From assembly GCA_050744165.1 (NCBI GenBank), contig JBOGGN010000373.1:1-16471 (forward strand): DNA of 16,471 nucleotides, read 5' to 3'. Source of the stretch: JBOGGN01 sp050744165 (GTDB lineage Bacteria; Actinomycetota; Acidimicrobiia; Acidimicrobiales; Palsa-688). Position numbers and translations under genes: made by a program. This document shows, piece after piece, positions 7,968-14,864 of the stretch (position 1 is the first letter of the stretch; each line of letters opens with the position of its first letter). The notes below the pieces were generated by a model. That model was not told the origin of the DNA. It saw only the letters and a program-made list of their open reading frames with translations, and did not search any database.

Positions 7968-7968
7968 C
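7933..7968. repeat. Four tandem 9-bp repeats at the gene junction
   Basis: Four contiguous 9-mers, GGGCTCATC, GGGCCCATC, GGGCCCATC and GGGCTCATC (plus strand), cover the stop codon of the redox fusion and the first codons of the linker ORF. On the transcribed strand each unit supplies one in-frame ATG, hence the repeated Met-x-Pro pattern. Confidence 0.85.
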
Positions 7969-10900
7969 CGGCAGGGACCTGATCGATGTCGGCGTGGAAT
8001 CCGTCGAGGGCGCCGGGGATCTGCGCCAGAGAATCAAGGAGGCGGCGGCCGCCTCCTCGGACCGCGTCGGCTTCGAGTTGCTCGAACACCATGACCCCTT
8101 CCCGCAGTGACGCCTTGATCGCCGCCAGAACTCGGCGGTCGGCGTCGCGGACCGCCGCCAAGAGCTCTGCGCACCGATCGGCGTCGAGACCTCCAACGCC
8201 TGCCTGGCTGGTGCCGTTGGCCAGCAAGTGCTCCTGAAGGCAGGCTCGGCGCGTCGCGCCCCGGTTGAAGGCATCATCCAAGTGACGGGCCAGCCGCCAC
8301 GCCTGCTCGTCTGGGTCGGCCAGGCTGGCGACGACGGCCCAAAGTTCGGCGAGAACGTCGCCCGCGGGCCCGCCGCGCAGCTCGTTCATGAAGCGGGCCT
8401 GCGTGTCGAAAAGGAGCTGCATCTTGAGCGGCGTGAACCGGGCCGCGCCGTCCGCGACGGTCAGCGACTGGTCCAAGACGGCGAAGTCGTTGCCGAGGGA
8501 GTTCTCCAGTTCCACCACGAGAAAGAGGTGCCGGGCCCAGGCTCGATACACGTCCTGCAGCGCCATGTAGTCGATCCCCTTACGGGTGATGGCGATGCCC
8601 CACTGCCGGGCGAAGTCGAGGCGGCGGATGAAGCCGATCTTGTACATGGCAAGCATCGCCTCGATCTCGGAGTCCTGGTGATGGAGGACCGCCTGGTACT
8701 CGGCCGTGGCATCGAGGCCCGCGTTGTCGTCGATGATTCGGTAGCCACCGGGGTGAAGGTGGCGAAACTCGGTCATGTCGTAGACGGCGCCGTTGACGGC
8801 CGTCCACCAACCATGGGCGGCGTCGTTGTGCAGCACCAGCTCCGAGGCGTCATAGATGTCTGCGCCCGCCACTCCGGGCGCCGTGGCCGGGGCGAAGGTG
8901 GTGAAGATGTCCTGCATGAACCGCCCGCCGCCGAGCAGGCGGCGCACGACCTGCCTGCCGTCCTCGCCTGCCACGTCCCGCAGCGTGTCGAGGACCGAGG
9001 CCGCGAACCCCGCCTGGCCGCAGACGTAGAAGTACGCACCTTCCTCGGGCGTCAGGTACTCCCGCAGCGTTGTGGCGTTGGCTGGCGCTTTCATGACCTC
9101 GCCGATGCGCCGGCGCGGATCGCCACGGGAGAAGGCCGTGCGCACGATGAGCTTGCCCTCTGCCTCCCAGGCCGCCAGCTCGCCCGCATAGCACAGCTCC
9201 GCCTCGGTGCGGGTCCCCGCGAAGAGCCACGTCGGGCCGGAGTGCGGGTTGGCCAGGCGGTCCTGCAGGAAGCCGTGGAACGGGGACATGCCGGTGCCGC
9301 CGGCGAACATCACCACCGGCCGGCTGGCATCAACGGGAAGGCGGAAGCGCAGCGGCCGAACCACTCGGACCGGAACCCGGTCCCCCGGTTCGGCATCCTC
9401 CCGGAGGAACGTCGACGCGGTGCCTCGCCGTTCGGCATCGCCAGCCTTGAACCGCAGCGGGCCGACGGTCAGGTGGAGGTGGTCGGAGAAGGGGGCGTTG
9501 TCCGGGGGCGCCGACAGCGAGTACATCCGGAAGTCCTCGGGAGGCACAATGCGGGCCAAGGCCTCGTCCTGCCACAACTCGGCATGCCACAGCCGGGTGA
9601 CGTCGTAGCCGTTGGCGGTCATGAGGTCGAGGGCGTCCCACAGCTCGCAGGTGTCCTCGAGCCGCTGCTCGAGGAGGTCGTCGAGGCCGTGCGAGCTCGA
9701 CAGGCGCGCCAAGGCTTTGCCGACACTGCGCACCAGCGGGCGCAGCTTGGCGAAGCGCAGGAAGTCTGCCAGCTCCAGCTCGGCGGGGGCGCCGGGGCCG
9801 AGGCGGGCGACGAGCGCCTCCTGCCACGCCCGACCCACAGGGATACCTTCGCCACCGCGCGCTCGTAGCGCTTCTAGGGTCCGCTCGACAAGGGCCGCGT
9901 TGTTGACCGGCAGCACCCCGCAGCGGTCGCCGGTCTGGAAGACCATGCCCGCGCCCGCCACGTCGAGGACCACGTGTTGCACGCCCGCCCGCTGAGCGCT
10001 CGCCGGTTCCCGCAGCTCCAGGGTCCCGTAGGGTGCGAACACGCTGCCTTCCCAATAGCGCTCGCGACGAGACGCTTCGAGCTGCTCGGTCGTCTCCCGC
10101 CAGGCTCGGTCCCGGAAGAACCCCGAGATGCCGCTGGCGGTGGACGGCCGGCCGACCTTGAAGGCGACTTGGATGAAGCCGTACACCTTGCGCTTGTGGA
10201 TGCCCAGGTAGCCGTGAGGGCCGGCGTAGGCGTCGCGCACCGCCTGGAACAGGCCCTGAAGGCCCCGATCGTCCGACTGCTCGACGTAGTCACGCACCGA
10301 GACCTCCTCGATGGCGTCGAGGAAACGGCGCACGTTCGGGGCGAAGCGGGCTCGGACCGCCTTGCCTTCGCCCCCGAGCGAGGACTCGAACTTCGTCCGC
10401 CCGAGGAAGGCGTCGACCATCTGCAGGGCGCTGGCGCCGGCGCCGCTCACTCCGGGAACACCGCTCACGATCGGGATCCCCGTAGGCGCCACCAGTTTGG
10501 CCCACACCGCGGGGTCGGCACAGGTGTGCCCGTACGGATTGGGGTCGATCTTCGGAAAGGACACCTCCGTGACGTGGCGGAGGCGGTCGAGCATGACGAG
10601 GAGCGCTTCGGTGAGTGCGTGGCGGTCGTCGCGCTGGGCCGCTTCCTGCGCCGCCACCGCGGCCTCCACCATCGGGGCGCACTGGGCCTGAATCTCCACG
10701 TTGATCAAGAGAAAGGCCCGTTCGGTATCACTCCCAGTCTGGGGGACCAGCGAGTCGAGGTTCTCGAGGCGCACCGGGCCTCGCGGATCTCGCAGCCGCC
10801 AGTTGTGGGTGACCAGGTCGTCGTACTCAAGGTTGGGTTGGCGTCGGCCCATCCGATGGGCCACCTCCGACCACGGCCCCAGGATGCAGCCCGGCACGGC

Positions 10901-11275
10901 GACGGGTGCCGGGAGGTGGAGGTCGTGGATGTCGCATCGGACATAGCAGTAGGCCAACGCGCCGAGGACCACCGAGGCCCGCCACAGATGTTCGTCGGCC
11001 AGGTCCTCTTCTCCTGCCGGAAGCGTCGGCAGCTCCAGGAGCTCCTTACGGGCGGTGACGTCGCGCCAAAGTGAGGGCAGGGTGGCTGCTATCTCGTCCC
11101 ATGCCTGGTGGCTGGCGGGCATCGCCAGGGTCGGGGGTTGGTCGGGGAGGAACCCGGTTGCCCTGTTGACCGAGCCCAACTTGTCGCCATGGTCCCGTGT
11201 CGCTCCATCCAGTTGTGTCAGGACCACTCGGGACGGGACCGACGGGACCGTGCTCGGGCGAGAAGCCCCGCTCAC
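7964..11275 (-). CDS. IDO-like heme dioxygenase / FAD-NAD(P)H reductase / cytochrome b5 fusion
   Basis: A 1103-residue soluble protein with four parts. Residues about 41-400 resemble indoleamine 2,3-dioxygenase: GFLPDQPP (41-48), LPAPVAVP (121-128), an NW after a YDD (151-159), GAGASALQMVDAFLG (278-292), SVRDYV (326-331), and the probable proximal heme ligand H360 in GIHKRKVYGFI. Residues about 410-785 match the FAD/NADP half of P450 reductase: RMYS (583-586), GTASTFL (618-624), GGTGMSPFHGFLQDR (659-673) and YVCGQAGFAASV (750-761); there is no FMN domain. Residues about 803-885 are cytochrome b5, with ligand H841 in HPGG and H865 or H866 in VLHHQ. Residues about 900-1100 are helical and unrecognised. 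Electrons could run NAD(P)H to FAD to b5 heme to IDO-like heme. The GTG at 11275 overlaps the CBS gene stop as GTGA; the family's GFLP motif at residue 41 rules out the ATG at 11122. The substrate is unknown. Confidence 0.9.
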   Translation of the reverse strand: MSGASRPSTVPSVPSRVVLTQLDGATRDHGDKLGSVNRATGFLPDQPPTLAMPASHQAWDEIAATLPSLWRDVTARKELLELPTLPAGEEDLADEHLWRASVVLGALAYCYVRCDIHDLHLPAPVAVPGCILGPWSEVAHRMGRRQPNLEYDDLVTHNWRLRDPRGPVRLENLDSLVPQTGSDTERAFLLINVEIQAQCAPMVEAAVAAQEAAQRDDRHALTEALLVMLDRLRHVTEVSFPKIDPNPYGHTCADPAVWAKLVAPTGIPIVSGVPGVSGAGASALQMVDAFLGRTKFESSLGGEGKAVRARFAPNVRRFLDAIEEVSVRDYVEQSDDRGLQGLFQAVRDAYAGPHGYLGIHKRKVYGFIQVAFKVGRPSTASGISGFFRDRAWRETTEQLEASRRERYWEGSVFAPYGTLELREPASAQRAGVQHVVLDVAGAGMVFQTGDRCGVLPVNNAALVERTLEALRARGGEGIPVGRAWQEALVARLGPGAPAELELADFLRFAKLRPLVRSVGKALARLSSSHGLDDLLEQRLEDTCELWDALDLMTANGYDVTRLWHAELWQDEALARIVPPEDFRMYSLSAPPDNAPFSDHLHLTVGPLRFKAGDAERRGTASTFLREDAEPGDRVPVRVVRPLRFRLPVDASRPVVMFAGGTGMSPFHGFLQDRLANPHSGPTWLFAGTRTEAELCYAGELAAWEAEGKLIVRTAFSRGDPRRRIGEVMKAPANATTLREYLTPEEGAYFYVCGQAGFAASVLDTLRDVAGEDGRQVVRRLLGGGRFMQDIFTTFAPATAPGVAGADIYDASELVLHNDAAHGWWTAVNGAVYDMTEFRHLHPGGYRIIDDNAGLDATAEYQAVLHHQDSEIEAMLAMYKIGFIRRLDFARQWGIAITRKGIDYMALQDVYRAWARHLFLVVELENSLGNDFAVLDQSLTVADGAARFTPLKMQLLFDTQARFMNELRGGPAGDVLAELWAVVASLADPDEQAWRLARHLDDAFNRGATRRACLQEHLLANGTSQAGVGGLDADRCAELLAAVRDADRRVLAAIKASLREGVMVFEQLEADAVRGGGRRLLDSLAQIPGALDGFHADIDQVPAG

Positions 11276-11736
11276 GTCGGCGGCGGTCCCTCGTGGGTGT
11301 CGCAGAGCAGGGCCCAGCAGATGTCGCCACGGGAGACGGTGCCGAGGAACCGTCCGTCCTCGACCACCGGCAGCCGCCGGATCTGCTTGCTCGCCATCAC
11401 CGTGGCCGCCTTGAGCAGTTCGTCGCCGGGGCTGAGGGTGATCGACGAACGGATCACGAGCCGGCTGATGGGCTGGTCGGCGTAACGGCGGCCACCCTCC
11501 ACGAACACCTCGAAGGCGCGCCGAAGCGAAATCCCGGAGTCGGCCAGGCTTTCGACGTCAGGTATCAACAGCCGAAGGATGTCGCCTTCTGACAGCACGC
11601 CGACGAAGGTCCCATCGGTGTCGATCACCGCCAGATCACTCGCCTGGGTGAGGACGAGCAGTTCCGCGGCGAGCGCCATCGTGTCGGTGAGACCGACCCG
11701 CGCGCTCTTTCGATCCATGACGTCCCTGATCAACAT
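11272..11736 (-). CDS. Two-CBS-domain protein
   Basis: About 154 residues, consisting only of a tandem CBS pair (a Bateman module). The first repeat begins MLIRDVMDRKSARV, with DLAVIDTDGTFVGVLSEGDILRLL. The second has SSITLSPGDELLKAATVM, then IRRLPVVEDGRFLGTVSRGDI. CBS pairs commonly bind AMP, ATP, SAM or similar ligands and act as sensors. No catalytic domain is attached, so it may regulate a partner, perhaps the redox fusion with which it is coupled through a GTGA overlap. It is the first gene of the operon. I chose ATG 11736 because family members usually start M-x-V/I-x-DVM and a GGTGGGG lies 6 nt upstream; GTG 11748 would add four residues. The ligand cannot be inferred. Confidence 0.88.
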   Translation of the reverse strand: MLIRDVMDRKSARVGLTDTMALAAELLVLTQASDLAVIDTDGTFVGVLSEGDILRLLIPDVESLADSGISLRRAFEVFVEGGRRYADQPISRLVIRSSITLSPGDELLKAATVMASKQIRRLPVVEDGRFLGTVSRGDICWALLCDTHEGPPPT

Positions 11737-11782
11737 GCGATGCCCCACCGACGGACCGGTTTCGAAGTTGGGTCGAGGCTAG

Positions 11783-11989
11783 TCGGCCGCGGTACAACTC
11801 GAGCCTTCCATACCGCCTTCGGACGAGCTGGCTGCGTCGCTTATCGCCTACGCCACCGAGCGGCTGGCGCCCGGGAAGGCTCCGCGTTCGATTGATTTCT
11901 TCGAGGCCTTGCCCCGCACCGATGCCAGCAAACTGGCTAAGGCCGCCCTCAGGGCGAAGTACTGGGAGGGGGTGGGGCGGCGGATCTGG
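11783..11989 (+). pseudogene. Decayed C-terminal fragment of an acyl-CoA synthetase (AMP-binding family)
   Basis: After an in-frame TAG (11780-11782) the plus strand reads a peptide of about 69 residues typical of the C-terminal lobe of FadD-type acyl-CoA synthetases. Its motifs are PSDELAASLIAYATERLAP, then KAPRSIDFFEALPRTDASK, then LRAKYWEGVGRRI. In the family's P-x4-G-K motif the glycine is Ser here, though the catalytic Lys remains. The rest of the enzyme (about 450 residues, including the AMP-binding lobe) is absent, because upstream sequence belongs to the oppositely oriented CBS gene. No start or ribosome site fits, and the frame runs on into repeats and antisense to the sigma gene. 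I read it as a deletion remnant left by a rearrangement. Confidence 0.7.
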
Positions 11990-12028
11990 CGTGACCGTAT
12001 GTGGCGTGACCGGATGTGGCGTGCGTTG
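11984..12028 (+). repeat. Three tandem 15-bp repeats
   Basis: Three contiguous units close to ATGTGGCGTGACCGG lie just past the acyl-CoA synthetase remnant and 5 bp beyond the sigma factor stop. The first differs at a few bases and the third diverges at its end. Read on the plus strand they extend the remnant as WRDRM units. Function unknown. The rest of the 285-bp gap (11749-12033) must hold the operon's promoter on the minus strand, but I see no convincing -35/-10 pair. Confidence 0.7.
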
Positions 12029-12033
12029 AGAGG

Positions 12034-12600
12034 CTACGGCGTGGACGATGTCGATGGTCGGTCGCCTTGCCCGTCCTCTTCCGGCTCTACCTGGTGCGGC
12101 TCGGCGATGGCCTCGACAAGATCGGCCCGAGCCCGGGCGACCCGGGAGCGGACGGTACCCACGGGGCAGTGGCACACAGCGGCCGTCTCCGCATACGACA
12201 GGCCCAGCAACTGGGTGAGGACGAAGGCTTCCCGCCGATTCTGTGGTAGCTGGGCCACCACGGCTCGCAGGACGACCGGCCCGTCGACCGGCGGCGTGCA
12301 GGTAGGGAGGGGGACCGCCGCCAGCCGGGCCCGGTGGCGTTGCAGGGCTCGGATATGGTCGGCGACGGTGCGCCGGGCGATGGCGAGCAGCCAGGTGCGA
12401 GCGCTGGCGTCGCCCCGAAATCGGGGCAGCGCCCGGATGGCCCGGAGGTAGACCTCCTGGGTGAGGTCGTCGGCGCTGTCGGGATTGCCGAGGTGGGCAC
12501 AGAACCGCCACACCTCGGCCTGGGTGGCCAGGACGAAGCGGTGCAGCGCAGACGGGTCGCCGGCAGCCGCGTCCAGCGCCCAGCCAGTGACCTCGTCCAT
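12034..12600 (-). CDS. ECF-type RNA polymerase sigma factor
   Basis: A 188-residue protein of standard ECF size. Region 2 spans about 20-90, with DSADDLTQEVYLRAIRALPR (41-60) binding core polymerase and TWLLAIARRTVADHIR (69-84) covering the -10 recognition and melting part. Region 4 spans about 112-165, with LSYAETAAVCHCPVGTVRSR as the helix-turn-helix for the -35 element. There is no region 1 or 3. The ATG at 12600 has a GAGG 5 nt or so upstream. It is divergent from a zf-HC2 anti-sigma gene 124 bp away, its likely inhibitor. Overall layout and the neighbouring genes resemble mycobacterial SigC loci, which have been tied to copper; that link is inference here. Confidence 0.93.
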   Translation of the reverse strand: MDEVTGWALDAAAGDPSALHRFVLATQAEVWRFCAHLGNPDSADDLTQEVYLRAIRALPRFRGDASARTWLLAIARRTVADHIRALQRHRARLAAVPLPTCTPPVDGPVVLRAVVAQLPQNRREAFVLTQLLGLSYAETAAVCHCPVGTVRSRVARARADLVEAIAEPHQVEPEEDGQGDRPSTSSTP

Positions 12601-12689
12601 GCCGCCTCAGGCTAGAACAGCCTCGCCAGAATCACGAAGCGATGCTCGCCAGAGCTTGGACGGGGTGCCGGCGAACCGCCAGCGCCGGT

Positions 12690-12717
12690 GGAACTCTGCT
12701 GCAGCCGCGGACGACTA
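12690..12717 (+). promoter_or_regulatory. Possible ECF-type promoter for the anti-sigma operon
   Basis: GGAAC at 12690-12694 is the common ECF -35 core. After 17 bp comes CGAC at 12712-12715, a plausible ECF -10. Transcription would then begin within a few bases of the ATG at 12725, giving a leaderless mRNA, as is frequent in actinobacteria. If so, the sigma factor would switch on its own inhibitor. The -10 is not the more usual CGTC or CGTT. Confidence 0.35.
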
Positions 12718-12724
12718 TGGGGCC

Positions 12725-13444
12725 ATGGAGTGCGCTGCCTATCGAGAGGCCGTGTCGGCGCGGATCGACGGTGAGGACACCGGTCTCGAGGCGGCCGCTG
12801 TCGACGCCCACCTGGCCGAGTGCCCGACCTGCCGGTCATGGGCCGACACCGCCATCGCGGTGACCCGTTCGGCCCGCATCGGGCTCGCCGAGCCGGTCCC
12901 AAACCTGGCCGACGCCATTGTTGTTGCCATGATGGCCAGCGCAAAAAGAGAATCCGGGGCCCGCCCGGTCGCTCGCGGGAAAGCCGCGGTCTCCCATGCC
13001 CGGCGCTGGACTGCCCCCGCGGGCCGCGGCGCCATCCCCGCCTCACCGGGCAAGGTGGCTCGTTGGGGCCTGGCCATGGTGGCGCTGGCCCAGGCCTGCT
13101 TGGCCGTGCCGGCCCTGTTGGGCCACGACGCCGGAGCACCGGTGCATGTCGCCCACGAGCAAGGCGCCTGGGCATTGGCCTTGGCGCTCGGGTTGGCGTT
13201 CGTGGCCATCAGGCCTGTCCGGGCCGGCGCCCTCCTCCCCTTCGTGGGCGCCCTGTCGGCAGGGCTGGCCGTCACCATGGTGGTCGACATCGCGGCAGGC
13301 CATACCGAGGCAGCGGCCGAGGCACCCCACGGTCTGGCATTCTTGGGCCTCGGCATGCTTTGGTTACTGAGCCGGCACGTCCAGACTCCGGCGAACACCA
13401 CCCGCGACCGGGCGGCGCCGCCGGGCATGGCCGAGGCTGCGTGA
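12725..13444 (+). CDS. Membrane anti-sigma factor with zf-HC2 zinc-binding domain
   Basis: A 239-residue protein. The N-terminal cytoplasmic part (1-45) has the zinc-binding anti-sigma motif H-x3-C-x2-C (H29, C33, C36) plus an early Cys at 3, the fold that grips ECF sigma factors. A basic linker follows, then four membrane segments at about 113-132, 148-163, 168-189 and 203-216. The first outer loop carries HDAGAPVHVAHEQGAW, with four histidines (134-144), a possible metal-sensing site. ATG 12725 is chosen because the zinc motif begins right after it; the longer frame upstream lacks similarity to anything. It is divergent from the sigma gene, and its stop overlaps the next gene's GTG as GTGA. 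The likely role is to hold the sigma factor until an extracytoplasmic, perhaps metal, signal arrives. Confidence 0.88.
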   Translation: MECAAYREAVSARIDGEDTGLEAAAVDAHLAECPTCRSWADTAIAVTRSARIGLAEPVPNLADAIVVAMMASAKRESGARPVARGKAAVSHARRWTAPAGRGAIPASPGKVARWGLAMVALAQACLAVPALLGHDAGAPVHVAHEQGAWALALALGLAFVAIRPVRAGALLPFVGALSAGLAVTMVVDIAAGHTEAAAEAPHGLAFLGLGMLWLLSRHVQTPANTTRDRAAPPGMAEAA

Positions 13445-14643
13445 GGCGCACCGCCGCCGTCATCGTCTTTGCCGCCGCGTGGCTGCTGGTGCTGGCGCAG
13501 CCGGCGTCGGCGCACACAGTCTCCGGCGTTGGTGCCACCAACTGGTCTTCCAACATCACGAGCGTCACCCCTCAGGTGCCCGGGCTGTCGGTACGACTGG
13601 TGGAGGACGGGAGCCGCCTGGAAATCAGCAATACCGGGCCGGAGATCGTCATCATCGGCTACGAGCAGGAGCCCTACATCAGGGTCGGACAAGACGGGGT
13701 CTTCGAGAACCTCGAGTCCCCGGCTACCTATCTAAATTGCTCCCGCGCCGGGTGCCCCATTCCGAGCGGGCTCAACGTCAACGGTCCGCCCAAATGGAAG
13801 AAGATCTCCAGCGGCCACATCGCCCGCTACCACGATCACCGAACCCACTGGATGGGCAAGACCGAGCCGCCCGACATTGCCAAGGCACCCGGCAGGTTCC
13901 ATGTCGAGGCCGACTGGACGGTCAACCTGATGCAGGGCTCGACGGCAATCACCATCAAGGGCAACTACGTGTGGATCCCCGGCACCAGTGCCCTCCCGTG
14001 GATCGCGGTGGCCCTGGTTCTGGCGGCCGCGGGAAGCGCGCTTGGGATCCTCGGGCTGTGGGGTGTCCCTCTGGCCGCGGCCGCGGTCGTGGTCACCGCC
14101 AACGACATCTACCACTCGATCGGCATCGCCGGTTTCTGGTCGGGCGACTTCGGCTACCAGTTGGGCAAGTTTTTCTCCGGCAGTTACTACTCGATGGTCG
14201 GATGGGTCCTCGGGCTCGTCGGCGCCTGGCTCCTCATCCGGCGGCGGGTGGACGGCCTGTACGCCGCGGTCTTCGCCGGCGGTTCTGCCGCCCTGTTTAC
14301 GGGACTGCTCGACTTCACCGTGTTGTCTCGCTCGCAGGCGCCGTTCACCGATTCCATCACCGTCGACCGGATCACCGTGGTCGTGTCCCTCGGCCTCGGC
14401 CTCGGGGTTGCCATTGGTGCTCTGATCGCCATCCGGGCGACCAAGCCGCGCCTTGATGCCGGCGATGAGGAGGACTTCGAGGACGAGGACCTCGACCTGG
14501 AGGACGCGGGTGGCGGCAGCGCCGATGACGGCGACCTGGAGGCCGGAGGCGAGGGGGACACGGGCCCTACGGGCGTCAGCAGCAACGGCGCCGCTCCCGC
14601 GGCCGCCAACTCGTCGCCTGCAGACCACTCCGGCGACAGCTGA
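13441..14643 (+). CDS. Secreted-domain membrane protein with His cluster, possibly copper-related
   Basis: A 400-residue protein starting at GTG 13441 (GTGA overlap with the anti-sigma gene). Residues 1-24 are a signal peptide ending in PASA, so cleavage would leave His25 at the mature N terminus, as in CopC and other histidine-brace copper proteins. An extracellular domain (25-183) follows, with Cys100 and Cys105 and the cluster GHIARYHDHRTHWMGK (125-140, histidines 126, 131, 133, 136). Four or five membrane segments lie at about 185-222, 252-266, 273-292 and 311-331. The cytoplasmic tail is strongly acidic (340-373), then Ala/Ser-rich. I do not recognise a named family. Coupling to an ECF/anti-sigma pair and the histidines suggest metal (copper) binding or transport, which is inference. 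Confidence 0.85.
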   Translation: MRRTAAVIVFAAAWLLVLAQPASAHTVSGVGATNWSSNITSVTPQVPGLSVRLVEDGSRLEISNTGPEIVIIGYEQEPYIRVGQDGVFENLESPATYLNCSRAGCPIPSGLNVNGPPKWKKISSGHIARYHDHRTHWMGKTEPPDIAKAPGRFHVEADWTVNLMQGSTAITIKGNYVWIPGTSALPWIAVALVLAAAGSALGILGLWGVPLAAAAVVVTANDIYHSIGIAGFWSGDFGYQLGKFFSGSYYSMVGWVLGLVGAWLLIRRRVDGLYAAVFAGGSAALFTGLLDFTVLSRSQAPFTDSITVDRITVVVSLGLGLGVAIGALIAIRATKPRLDAGDEEDFEDEDLDLEDAGGGSADDGDLEAGGEGDTGPTGVSSNGAAPAAANSSPADHSGDS

Positions 14644-14698
14644 CAAGAGGATTTGGCCCTGGACCTACGTGTCGCAGCACCGATCGTTGTGTTGGCAA

Positions 14699-14750
14699 CG
14701 AGCCCGGGGGCTGGCCAAGCCGCCGATGCTGGCCGCCCACCCGGGGCTCG
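14699..14750. terminator. Imperfect stem-loop between convergent genes
   Basis: CGAGCCC at 14699-14705 pairs with GGGCTCG at 14744-14750, with further partial pairing inside. It lies in the 221-bp gap between two convergent genes, where a bidirectional transcription end is expected. No T-tract is present. I see nothing else in this gap. Confidence 0.3.
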
Positions 14751-14864
14751 CCACCGACAAAGTTCTACCAAGCAGGTAACGAGTCGAAACCGGCCGTGGT
14801 CCTCCGCCGTCCCGACTCGCCGTCCGAGCGCCTCGCCCGGAGGGTCGCTACGCCGACACGAGCG

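Noticed and set aside
5866..8094. 742-codon plus-strand open frame
   Set aside because: It is antisense to the PIG-L fusion, which has clear motifs; composition and lack of motifs mark a shadow.
8228..9868. 546-codon plus-strand frame antisense to the redox fusion
   Set aside because: Its residues mirror conserved reductase and b5 codons on the other strand; no independent evidence.
11636..12511. 291-codon minus-strand frame overlapping the sigma and CBS genes
   Set aside because: It overlaps two genes with strong family motifs in other frames and has none of its own.
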